Assembly (NCBI RefSeq): GCF_001640805.2
Contig: NC_066848.1
Location: 7,331,526-7,395,525, forward strand
DNA length: 64,000 bases
Direction of reading: 5' to 3'
Source: Lates calcarifer
Lineage: Eukaryota > Chordata > Actinopteri > Centropomidae
The notes below the pieces were generated by a model. The model searched no databases and was not told the DNA's origin. It worked only from the letters and a program-made list of their open reading frames with translations. Position numbers and translations under genes: made by a program. Positions 1 through 12,400 of this stretch are shown here, in pieces (the stretch's first letter is position 1; each line of letters starts with the position of its first letter).

Positions 1-3000
1 ATAACTGTTTCCATAGCTGGATGTGCTAACGAGCGATGAGTGACAACAGATGGACTGTGGGAGTGAAAAACATCATGCGTTATGATCTAAATAATAGAAA
101 AGTTGTGAACTTAATGTAACTTTTTAAATTCACAGACTGTTTTTTTCACAGATCCAATTCCACAAGACCAAATAAAAATGTGGAAATGTTTAAGATGTTT
201 CATGTGTCTTGACGCACCCGCTGACCTGGAACAATGTTGAATACAGAAGGAGAGGAAGTGGCAAAGGAGATCGTGACTACTGTCAGAATGATGTGTTATG
301 CTCTGGCTTTGGATTGTGTTGCCGGACTCCTGTCAGTCCTGACTGACCTTTCACTACTCCTTTGTGAACTTGTGACCCTGTTTGACCACACAGAAGTGCT
401 CTATCAGCAGGGTCATGGCCACACTTTAACCCCCTCTGCTGCTCTGGCTTCAGAGCTGTGAAACATATGTTTAAGCACAAGGACATCCTAAACACTCAAC
501 AGTTTCCTCATGACCCTGACATCATGGGTCATCCTCACTTGGGCCAGTTACTGTGGCAAGAAGAGTTCATGTTAGGGGGCAATGATTTAAACGGACAGAT
601 AATTTGAATATTGGGGAAAAAAAAAAGCACAGAAGAGGGGGGACATGATGTGAAGTGAAAAATCGAAGACAGAAAAATGGAAGAGGAAAGGATCAATAGG
701 GGTCAATAGGATTTCATAAAGCAAAGTGCTTGCAAAGTGTGAAAAGGCAAAGCTCTAATTTCTGGGTTTTAGGGCAAGTGGTGACTACAAGGTGCAAGAT
801 CCCAAGAGTCCCTTTTCAGCCAGGGTCATTTGTCTAAATGGAGAAACTCAGCACAGTAATAAGTCATGCATGAAATGTGTGTTTATACTTAACAAAGCAC
901 AGCAACAAAACACAGTTTAACACGTACTCCATGCAAACGCTTACATAAATATGAAGGAATATGATTCTGTTACAGTAACAACACTGGTAGTAATGACTAT
1001 AATTGTTCCAGTTTATCCCAGTGATTGAAACTTGGTGGGTGTTATTCACTGGGGGCAGATGACATTACCTGAAAGCAAAAGTGGTTTCAGATGGAAAGAA
1101 AAGTGAAATTATATTTGTTCTGTTATAATATGAACCTGTGGCATAACTCCAACCCCAAATATCTTCAGGTCTAAAATGTCAGTTTCTGATTAGATCAGCT
1201 CTGGTTTTTATCCAGACAAAGAGTTATGATTTCCCCTGTAAAGCATTGTGGTAATTACAACTTTCATCACTCTCGGAATCCACCTGTGCTGAAGAAGAAA
1301 AAAGGGAAACCTTTTCATTCCCAGAAATCAAAAGACAGTCTCTCAAGCGGCACGAGCACCTGATGACTTCATAGTTTGTACTCTTCCCAGAATGCTTGGC
1401 CTAGGGTTAGGGTCACAGGGTGGTGTGTGATTCAGCAGAGCTGTTAACCCTTGCATCTGGTCCAGTACACTTTAGCCTGTCTAAAAGCCAAGAGCAATAA
1501 ACATGCCTGAAGGCCAACAGGTATATAAAGCCTGAAATTAAGCTTACAGCCCATGTTTCAGCTGCCTCCAGAGGAACAGTGAGATGTGACCTGAGGCCCC
1601 ACCAGTGTGTTTGACAGAATGAAACATGGATTGGTTAAATCCCCTGTGACTACAGTATCTCAGCAAAAAATGTAGCTACAAAGAACCCCAAAGAACTACT
1701 TGGATGTTAGTACTGTACATTATTAATAACTTTTAGTTGTAATTGAGTACTTTTATAGTATTTAATGCTACTTTTACCAAAATAAATGATTTTAAATGAT
1801 TGCTTTTCAGGATGACAAAAAAATGAGCTGGTATTTCATTCTGCAAACTGCATAAACATAATCAAATCACACTGGGTTTGCAGCATGAGTAAAATTGCTA
1901 TTATTAAATAACTTTTCAATCTAAACACTAAACATTTATTTGCCATGCTCAGGAGAATACTTCCCATGACCTCAGGAAAATCAAGCACGCTCCATTCAAT
2001 CTCCACATACGACATTCTGAGAAAAAAATTGTCAATTAGCCACCCAGTGATGCCTGACACTGCACCTTGTCCAGATTTCACGGTCACTCTATTTGATGGA
2101 GGTCGCACTATGATATATCCTTACAGCCCTGACCTTTAACACTGCAAGCTCTGGCAACTGCACACAGTTTGTGAATGAGCGATCCAAACATGATGGGTGG
2201 ATTACTGCAGGAGGTTTGCTGTCCACAGTCATAAGCCCCTCACATCTTGACTCAATGCTGACTTAAATATGGAATACTACATTATATGCCAGGCCTGAAA
2301 ATTGCAGTACAAATATAACAATATATGTGCACAGTCACATAAATCCAGTGATACATTGTACTCAATCATAGATAGATCTATACACATGCACACAGGTGAG
2401 TTCACACACATACAGCCCCACCTCACTTCATACACACACCAAAATGCACTGGACCTGTGCTAACTGAAGCAGAGGTCATGGTTTTCACTTGTAAAAACAC
2501 GTGTGCTAATTTGTACATGCACCATACCATTTGTCACACGTGAGGAAAAAAAGGGAAACGATTATGAATGAGGGTTTTATACAGTTAAAGTTTCTGACTC
2601 AACCTGTTGTGTTATCAGCATCGCAACACAAACAAATGATGCAAGCTTGATAGAAAACAACTGAACAAGCTGACTGTTTTACGTCAGTAGTTGGCTTTGT
2701 TAATGCTACTGTATGAATGTTTACATTTTCTCCATTTAAAAAATCGGTCATAATAGTTGTAATGGGTTTTTGGCAAAATTGATGTTTATTTTTTCTTGAA
2801 TATGCGTCATAGTTCATGTGCTAAGTGCAGCTGGCATGAGGGTAACTGATCCTTTGGAAAGCAACTTTTGACCGATAAGTCAAAAGTTGCAGGTCATGAC
2901 AAGTCATCAGATACTGTACTGCATGAATGCTTATGAAAAACACCTATTTACATTCGGTCTAGGTTGATTTATGTGCTGAGCAACTGTTTGCACCCATGTT

Positions 3001-4565
3001 GTCTTTATAAGCCTGCACGCTTGAAGTAGACCATCGCCCACGCTTGACAAAGACCAAATAGACAGAGAGGCAAACAGTTCTCTTTTAGGTGAAAAAGTGC
3101 AGATTTGCTTCACAAATTGAATCTGTGTTTGAGATGTTCCCTTGAGGACCCCATGAAACAAGCCTGACCACAGTCTAAACAAATGCCAGACAGATAAACC
3201 AGCAGTGAACATCTCACACTGACACAAAGGCAGAAACACAAACACACACTCACATCTGAACAGATATAAGGAATGTAAAATATGTAGATGTGGACATTTT
3301 ATTTCTAGAGTGCATCAGTGCAAATGAATAGTAATTGTGATTATGAATCAATAAAACAGATACCACATTTCCTGGTTTCATTTCCAGAAACACTGCATCT
3401 ACAGGATCAAGGTGACATGAGCATTGGGTGTAAACTAACATTGACAGTACATAGCTACATAGGGAGACTTCTATATTTCTTTCAGAAGGCTCATCATAAA
3501 TCATACATCAGGGGACCATGCTTTAACCTTTTTTGTAAGCCCATTTAACCACCATCCAGCCTTAAGCTGTGGTTGTGAGGTGTGATCTCAGAAGCCCCAA
3601 ACTGATGCATGTGTGTGGAAGCTACATCTGATAGTGTTTGTCCTGAAGGACAAGTTGGATTATGGCTGGATAAAGTAGCCTCCGGCTGTCTTTACAAGTC
3701 ATAACTGCTTGAGTGGAGTGCTTACCAGTGTATGTGTTTGGGGGGCTGTCAGGGAGCAGGAAACCAGCCTAATCCATCTGGATCAGTCCATTAAGCCCCA
3801 GACAGATTCAATTAAAGGAAAAAATAATTACCCCTTCCACAATAACATAACACAGCAAAAAACAATACTGTCTCAGACACTTAACCAGTCACAGCTTGAC
3901 ATGTGGACAAATATTTAAACATGAGAGAACAAACTGGAGTTCGATAACTGTTTTTCATCCCACATTTCTTCTTGAAAACCATGCGGTAGGGTCCCGCATG
4001 GTGATTTGTGATTTCACGGATGAAAATGTAAGGCAAGTCCCCTCAACAGAAAACAAATGCTGCTCTCTGTGCTTGTTAAAGCGTTGAAAATATCTTCCTC
4101 AACCCGAACTGAAGTAGAATGTTAATAGGTTTCAAATTAACATTGTTTAGTTGTCCAAATACTTTCCACGCAGCCTTGACCAGCTGTGCAAATATGAATG
4201 ATTTACCCATGGGGAGTATAACTTTCATTTCATACAAGAGCCTTGTGACAGACAAGCCAATGCAGATAGAGTTCAAACCTTAGAAATAAAATACATAGAG
4301 GGGACACCTCATACATCAGGACAATGGAAACTGCCAAGCAGCGCCTCAACCACATATATGGAATCAGCAGAAGGGAAGCTCCCTAATTTCTTCCAGAGGC
4401 ATATGAATACAAATGTTTGCTTATTTTGGAGCGAGATAAGTGAGATGTAGATATGGTGATGAAGCCTTTATATTTTAAAGATTTTTAATAGAATGATAAC
4501 TGTATTTCTTAGTGAAAGTCCTGACGACTGGATGATAACCACTTTTTTGATGCTTTGTTGAAAAA
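1..4565. other. Gene-free stretch
   Basis: AT-rich sequence with only short chance open frames. Apart from the hairpin at 2861 I see no coding, RNA or repeat structure that I can support. Confidence 0.6.
2861..2890. repeat. Perfect 12-bp hairpin
   Basis: GCAACTTTTGAC, six-base loop CGATAA, then GTCAAAAGTTGC. No gene nearby. Confidence 0.9.
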
Positions 4566-4710
4566 CCTTTAAGGAATAACTCAAAATAGCAAAATAAGCT
4601 TATTCCAGAGAGTTAGATGCAGAAGACTGATACCATTCCCATATCTGTCTGTTAAAAATAAAGCTACAGCCAGGAGTTGATTAACTTAACTTAATATAAA
4701 GACCACAAAC
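4566..4710 (+). repeat. Degenerate interspersed repeat, family A (copy 1)
   Basis: Contains AAGGAATAACTC, ATAAGCTTATTC, AGAGTTAGATG, CATATCTGTCTGTTAAA and AAGCTACAGCCAG in the order found in a very common teleost dispersed repeat. Related copies occur at 29884, 30378, 36455 and 39393. I cannot name the family with confidence. Confidence 0.5.
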
Positions 4711-5010
4711 AGTCATATAGGTCAAGAAGTAGACTGGCACATACAGACACCAGCAGAGACCCCCCGGCCCTGTCTGTTTTAAAAAGCCACAGCAGATAGT
4801 GAAGCCAACAAACCGTTCAGCTATGCAACTTGATTCCTCTGGGTCCTCTCATTACCAGTCACACAGAGGGTCACATAATCGGCCCTGCTCCACAATGGCG
4901 AATCAGTTCCTTTTATCTCTTTTTAACCCTTTTATAGCTGCTGTATGTGTTAAAATGTGACAGAATGAAAGCTGTTCCTACCCCCTCTTCCTCTGCCCTT
5001 TCCCCTCACG

Positions 5011-5275
5011 TTATCAGGCTTTATAAGGTCCGAGATAATGCGTTAAATCTCAGACGCTTCCCAGAAGCCCCCTGTAGGTCCCAAAGTCTGGTCAGGCGGA
5101 TTGACAGCAGGCCACCAATACAGGGTCACCTGGCGCTGCCTTACGCAGGCCTGGGAACAAGACGTCTCTTATCAAAATCACAGCGCGACACAGACCTGCT
5201 AACCAGCCTCACCTGATAACAGTGATGCAGAACAAGCAGAGGAAGGGAAGAGAAAAGGGGGGGGGGGTATAAAAA
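5011..5275 (+). promoter_or_regulatory. Candidate regulatory block: GATA motifs, G11 run and TATA box
   Basis: GATA-type motifs at 5011 (TTATC), 5034 (GATAA), 5169 (TTATC) and 5215 (GATAA, fused to an E-box CACCTG) lie in a locally GC-richer segment. It is followed by 11 G at 5257-5267 abutting TATAAAAA at 5268-5275. No coding exon follows. Purely motif-based. Confidence 0.3.
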
Positions 5276-7778
5276 GGAGTTGCAAGGAACAGTAAAATAT
5301 GGAAAGGAAGAGTTGCATCAAAGAGGGAGATTAACACAGAGGGTTTTATCTGGGTACTAAATTCTAACTCGCAGTCTCATAAATTACAAGGTGTTAATGA
5401 TGCAAGTACAAACTTTCAGTATGATCCCATGTCCCCACAGCTCGTCCGCAGAAACAAACCAAATGCTGCTCTTATTCCTCAGGCAGGTTAAATTAGACAT
5501 ATGCAGGCCTGCTGTGATCGTTGGAGAAGTCTGGAAGGCAGACGGTTTTAATGTGTGTATGTTCACCACAGGGTTCCTTGTGGTAAACCCTCAACATCAT
5601 CACTGACCCACACAATTAACAGCCCAGTTAAGATTTACACAAACCTCCATATGAAAATGATGTCAATGTAGCTCTGCACCTCATATCCTGTACCTGAGTG
5701 TGTGTGAGTCACGTGTAAATCCAGAAAATATGCTGCTCTCAAGTTCTCTACCACTGTCACATAATAAATGCAGGAATGGTTGTTGCCTGTTTGACTGTTA
5801 TTGAGTGTTATGACCAAAAAACAAAGAGAGTGAGATTTCTGAAAGAGGGAGAGGTGGAGGGAAAGCAGAGGTTTACCACACTGATTGGTCTCTGTGCTTT
5901 TATTCTCCGTGTCCTCTCTAATGGGATTCAAGTGAAAGCCACAGTAGCTGAATAGCTGCCACACAAACCCACAGACAGACATACAGTTCCAGTCAAATCC
6001 AGCTCAGATTTCAACGGCCAGCCAACATCTGAACAACAGATTATCACAGCTTCTTGACCATTATGCACCTTTTGAATGGCCCTGATTCCCTGTTAATGGC
6101 ATCCATATATTTGTAAAGCGAGGAAGTGAAAGACACGGTTGCAAGAGAAGAAAAGAGAGAACCCTATTTCACATTCACCTCCTGAAACCTTTTCACTGCA
6201 CACACAGCTCTCAGACACAAAGCTGCTTTTGTCAGGGGAGTCTGAGGTTAACAGAGTCCTGTTAGGGGTCCAGAGGCAAGGCCACTGCACCTCCATGCCT
6301 TCACACACTCACACAAATGTTCATATTAAATACATAAACTACTGCAAAGATAAATCTCATTAATCAATCTCATTATTGTTTTCTAACTAATTATAGTATA
6401 AAACAGATCTTTCTTTTATTCTTAATGTCAGTCATGTTTGGTTACCTTCACCTCCACAAGACCAGCTTTGACCCTCATCACTACCTACAGTATCTCTTAA
6501 ACTACTGAACTGTAGGTCGCTAATGTCACTGCGATAAAAGCTTTGTGTCTACAGCAGCCTTGTCGGATTTTGTTTTCTTGAATTTGCCCTTCAAACACAC
6601 ACAATACATGTGAAAAATGCTGGAACCTTTTCTTTTAGTTTCTTTGTGGTTGGAGGATGCTGGGATGGAGCATTATCACTAACAAGTGGTGGGGACCACA
6701 GCTAAATGGATTGGACGTTGTGACAAATTCTGCCTGGGTAAAGCTCTGTTCTCTCTTTTTCTCATAAGTATAAAACACTGCTTGATGAAATATTACCTGT
6801 AGCTCAAGGCTAACAATAACCTTAGTAGTGCCACACTGAGACTCTTGGTGAAATGGTTTTATATTTCCACAGTTGTCGTACAACAGAAACATAAAAATAT
6901 GTCAATGGAAATAATTCTTTACAAGCGGACTCTGGAGTAAAAGAGAGTTGGCTTCTCATGTGGACATGAGGCCAACATGGCAAGAAAAATTCTTACATTA
7001 ATACTGACTAATTCTAATTTTAACCTTAACCCCAAAAACAAATGATAACTCTGAAGTAGATTACAATAAAACAGGCTTTCCTCATTTCACTTTCATACTC
7101 ACATGGTCCTCATCAAGACAGAAAATCATGTACACAATACACAGAGACGCAGGCACACACAATGTGCATGTACCTTTTTACAGATGGGATTTTTTGTGAA
7201 TCCTACTGCAATAAGCGCAACCATCCCCCATTTCTGTGTGGTCAGAAGGACATGACAGGAGTGTGAAGTCATTGTCGCCAGTGTTGAGAAGATTGATGAG
7301 GACGAGAGGATAGGAGAGGAGAGAAGAAAAACCTGTGAATTAGGTGCTAAACCCCCCAAACCTCACTGTTTCTCCTCACCCCCAGTGAAAAATAACCCAT
7401 CACTGTAGTTTGGCAAAGAGAGAGCAGAACACCAAAGACATTAGAGCTCATGGAACTGGCCCACTGTGGGTTTGGGGAGTCACAAGCAGTAATGTGACTA
7501 TTTTTCATCTGTCATTTTGTCCTCTGAAGTACAGGACGAACAGATCCTATTTCACCACCACTTACCATTTATTTCTGTTTTCAGTCAAGAGCGGTGTAGG
7601 ATCCTAAAAGTATGTATGCACTTAATCCTGTAGTTATTCCTGTAGCGACAGAAACAAATTAACTCCCAGTGAAAATTTAATGGTTGATGTTGTGTTACAT
7701 CACAGTGTTTGGCAACACCTGCCTATACGAGAAGAACACTGGTTCCTTGGTGTGTCGGCTAGGTGTGCTGAGAATATA

Positions 7779-7797
7779 TGTGTGTGTGTGTGTGTGG
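7779..7797. repeat. (TG)n microsatellite
   Basis: Short TG run, about nine units. Confidence 0.85.
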
Positions 7798-8949
7798 TTT
7801 ATGATGTGCAAAGCAGTAAACATTGATCTGGCTTGCTCAAGTGGTCAGACCACATGTGAAGAAAGTTGAAAAGAGCACTTGTAATGGTTGGTATGACTCA
7901 AAAGACCACCCATTATTAGACTATGTGTGTGTGCCAATTAAGCCCAAATATGAGACGACGATGATAATGGGAAGACCCCTCCTCATTTTCCAACTCTGAT
8001 TGTTGGGAAAAGGATAGGAAACACTTTGAGCTTAAGCAGAAGGACACACAATAAATGTGCTTGAAGAAACTGCAAACTTAGCAACATCGAAAAGTAGAAA
8101 CATAATCCCATAATGCAACTATCTGATGTTGTGAATATGGTATTTTCTAGTGCTCAAGTAATAACACAAACCCCACTTATTCAAACCTATTTCCAGAAAA
8201 ACATGTGTCCGTGTGTGTGTGTGTGCGTCTGTGGTGAACCAAACAGAGAAAATAAAGAGGTCTCCACTCTGCAGCTTTGTCTCATTGATGAAGATACCAA
8301 CACATTTTAAAACAGGTGAGGCCTGTTGCTCACCAGTGAAGATCACTTTATTCTAATGCACATATTTTACACCAGTAAAGGGCATGAATCCCACAGTGGA
8401 AACACCAATAAGATCAGAAGGTGTTGTTGAATTATGGTCACCTTAGTTTGAAGGGGGAATGTGCAGAGGATGAATTTAGAGCAGGACAGTCGTCTCTGAC
8501 TCAGCCTGCATAGTCTAACCTCCCAGAGAGAGTCAGCCCCCTCTCTCTCTCTCGCTACACCTCCGCACTGTGGTGAGGTAATGAGAAACAGAGCTTGGTT
8601 ACAGTCACTAATCAAAGCCAGCTCTGGAAACAGACCTTTAGCTGGCCGCTCATTTCTCTCCCTCACCTCTTGTTACTTTGTCTTTCCTCTACATCATCTG
8701 TACCTCTCCTCTCCTCTCCTCTCTCCATACCTGTCGTTGACTTGGCTTCCTGTTTTTCTGCCAGTCTTTTCCTTTGCGCCCTGTGTTCATTAGTCATCCA
8801 CTCTGCTCCTCAGAGAACATTGGTGACGTACGTAGACTGCTGATAGCGAACCTACAGGAGGCTTCAAAGATCACACGGCCCATTAAGAATAGCAGAGGAG
8901 CAGAGGCAAATAACTTCAAGCCAACCAACCTCCATGTCAACACATCGAT

Positions 8950-8988
8950 GCACACACACACATGCACACACACACACACACACACACT
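8950..8988. repeat. (CA)n microsatellite, interrupted
   Basis: CA run interrupted once by TG. Confidence 0.9.
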
Positions 8989-9372
8989 CACAACTATTAG
9001 GGAACATTTATATCAACTCACAACTATTTCTACATGAAATGCAGGACTTTTCTGCATGAAATCAATTTTTATATCCCTACATGCATCCTTGTTTGTCCTG
9101 GTGTCTGTGTCTTTGCATGTATATGCATGCGACTACGTGTCCTGGCACATGCAAGTGGATCTATGCACATAATCCCCTTCATGTTCATTTATGCCTACGT
9201 GAAAAATCACCCTCTGTTTTCCAGCTGGGGAATTAGTTCAAAGGCGCCACGCAGGATGAATAGCATGTAACAATATCTTGTATTTGTCCATGTGAGAGAG
9301 GACAAGATACTCTGTCTTCACTTCTCTGCTGGTGCTGTTTCCTCACGCTGATTAATACGCCTTTGATTGCAG

Positions 9373-9430
9373 TTTCAGACCTGTGCCCGCGAGCACACAG
9401 AGCTGCATGGCAGCCTACTATTATGGCCTG
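9373..9430 (+). other. Orphan exon-like segment
   Basis: A 58-base segment bounded by a good acceptor (TTTGATTGCAG) and a strong donor (CTG|GTAAGT). It is open in all three frames and I recognise no protein in it. It could be a noncoding-RNA exon or chance. Confidence 0.2.
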
Positions 9431-12400
9431 GTAAGTTACAAAGAGCATACATAAAAGTGACAGTCACATTAAGCTGCTCTATCATTTGGATTGACAGCTG
9501 TAGCCTTAACTCTCTCTTTAAAAGCTCTTTAAGTGTTTTATGTAGTGACCTGGGCAAGGAAAAGCAGTAAAGAGACAGCAGCTGTGGTGTTACGGCTCAG
9601 CGGAGGACTGAGAATAGAAAGACCTGGGGGGTTGTCTTAAGAGGGGGGTGACAAGGGGAAAGAGGAATAGATGTAGCTGGATTGGGATAAAGCGCTTTCT
9701 CTGCAATCACGCTATGATTCCACGATAATTGATCAGTCTAGGAAACATGATATGTCCAGTGCACTTACTGGATTCATGCACCAGGGACTGGACAGTGATT
9801 GCTCCACATTAAGCTTTTACTGTAATTATTTTCAATCTGGTACAATCTGCAGGTTTGGCTCGACTTTGAGCTCAAATAAGCAGAACAGTGTTTTCTTTTT
9901 TCTGCCAAAATCATTTTTTCTCAGTCTCCTCATTAGCCTTTGATGAGTTTCTGATATGAATTCCAAAATGTAAACACATCTCTCTGGGAGCCTGAGGATG
10001 AGGATAACTGTAGATGGTCTCATACTGTCCTATCACAGTAAAATAAAAGTGCTGCTAAATTACACAGCTTAATGTTTTTATGATCTAGAAAAGTGCATAT
10101 ATTATCACTGTTGTATTATAGTACTATTGCTGTATTACTGAATATTTAGTGCTCCAGGCAGCCAGAAATAAGAGTGCTTTTTTTGCAGACTGAACAGGAA
10201 GAAATGGGAGAAGCAGTGGTTAAAGAACTAATGCCTTATTGGTTCACTTCCAAGTGTGGAATCATATCAGGTGTAAAACCTCAAAACAAATACCACAACT
10301 CTAGACTGCATGTTTTTAATACTGAGATTACTAGAAAGCACTGGCACTGACAGACTGTTTCTTATATCTGCAAAACTAATAAAGTATTATATTGGATCAA
10401 TTTTATGTCTTCTAAACCAAACTAAGAAGCACTTACATGGTGATTTATGTGTGAGTGTCTCTCAGCTGTTTTTGGCACTTCCTCACCTGTTTCAGCATCT
10501 CTCGCAACACTCAGACACATTACATGGCCACATACCAGCCTGATGACAGACAGGATCAATGTGGTGGGTAACAGTCGTGCTGTTTGACACACAGGAATGA
10601 ATGAATAATGAAATATTAATAGGCTCCATGTGCCTTTATGGCTTTTTATCACACAAATGGATCAGGTTTAAGGAATAGCCAAAAACATCAACTGAGCGAT
10701 GACGCTTTGACTAATGTAAGAGCCAAAGAGGTTAAAAATAATAGGAAAAAGAAAAGAGGGGATAAATAGAGAAAGGGATTGTGTGTCAATGCCTTTGTCA
10801 AGGATTAAACATGTGGTCAGGACTAAAGCATGGGGCATATTGTTTGTGTTGTGGTTTTCAGTTTCAGTGACAAAATAAACAGCAGGAGTTTTTGCTTGTG
10901 AGAAAAAGTGTGTTTGCATATGTGTATCTGTCTGTGTGTTTAGAGTGTGTTTATGTATGGTTGCAACACAGTACCAACCCACATGGACAAACATGTCTGT
11001 ATACAAGTTCACGGTTCACTGCTTCCAGCTTATGCAGAATTGAGTAACTACAATAAAGGAAATGAAGCAAACCAATGTTACCAATCAGACCAAATTCAGG
11101 ACAATTTTTTTTCCAACCTATGCTCCTTGTCCTATCTTTTCTTAATGTTGTCAGACTGAATTGCACATCTCTATGACCCACTGAAAAAAAACCTACTGGG
11201 GGGAGTTTTCGGGAAAGAATCAAGATGATATACCGCAAAAGCATTCCTTCAATTTACAAAAACCGTAACTGCATGACAACCGTGTATTATCAGTCTTGAC
11301 TTCAAAAAGACGATTCAGCAGAGTTACCATGAACCTTAACTGGTCTCTGGGCTGTTTCTTGGCTCCTCCTGGGCAACATCACAGAAGCAGCTGAGGAGTT
11401 TTTGTTCCCGTGGCCGGACAGCACCAGGTGTCAAAACCCGTGGATCCACCACCAACCTTACCAGCCAGCTCCACACCACCAGCTGTGGCTCATGTGGCCC
11501 ATTCAGGCATAAACTCACAGCTGAAACCATAAAAACTAGCACAACTGACATTTGGTTTAAATCCAGCTTTATCGTGTAATGTAAAGTGAAAAGATGGTTT
11601 TTAGAGAGAACCTGAGGAGAAAAAAAACATTTTTTTATTATCAGAAAACAAAAACCCTGCTGTTTGTTATTAATATGACATTCAGCTCAAGTGTCTTCCC
11701 TGCAGAAACAATATTATGTGTTTGTGCACAGCAAGTACAAGAAACAGGCTCTTGAGTCATGTGCGGTTTCTTGCAAATATTACAAATTTGATTGAAGTAT
11801 TTTTGTGACGACAGTATTGTAATGCAAGAAGAATCCTCTGTGGTTGACAGACTCTTTTAAAGGACAATGCAGAAGATCAAAACTTCACGCTGGTTAAATC
11901 TTATTTAAAATAAGAAAAGAGAGTGAACTAATTAGCGAGGGTAGTGAGGGAAACTTGAGACAGTGCCAGCTAAGAACAAAAGCAAAAAACATGAAGACTC
12001 ACATGAAAACTGGGAGACTGTGCCATGTTACTTGACCTGGAAGTTTCATTAGAACAGATAAAATGAGGCAGGAACTTTCTTTTTAAGCTGTTGTATTTGG
12101 AGGATCTTGAAACCCTACAAGTGATTATAAAGCTATTGTCTGATGTATTGTCTCCCCTTTGATTCAGCATCTATGGCTAAAGACTTTGTTGACAGGCCAT
12201 TGAGGTGGTCCATATGGCGGTGTGAAGGCACAGGGCTCATGATTCTCTGGAGGATGTAGAGGAAACCAGACAAAGGCTCAGCCAGCAGAACCTCGGCCTC
12301 ACAGAGCCTCAATGGAGCACTGGCAGATCCCCCACTGGGACCGGTTGCCTGTACGTTCTCAAACCAAAGTCTGATCTATGGAAACTGGCCACTCCACCAT

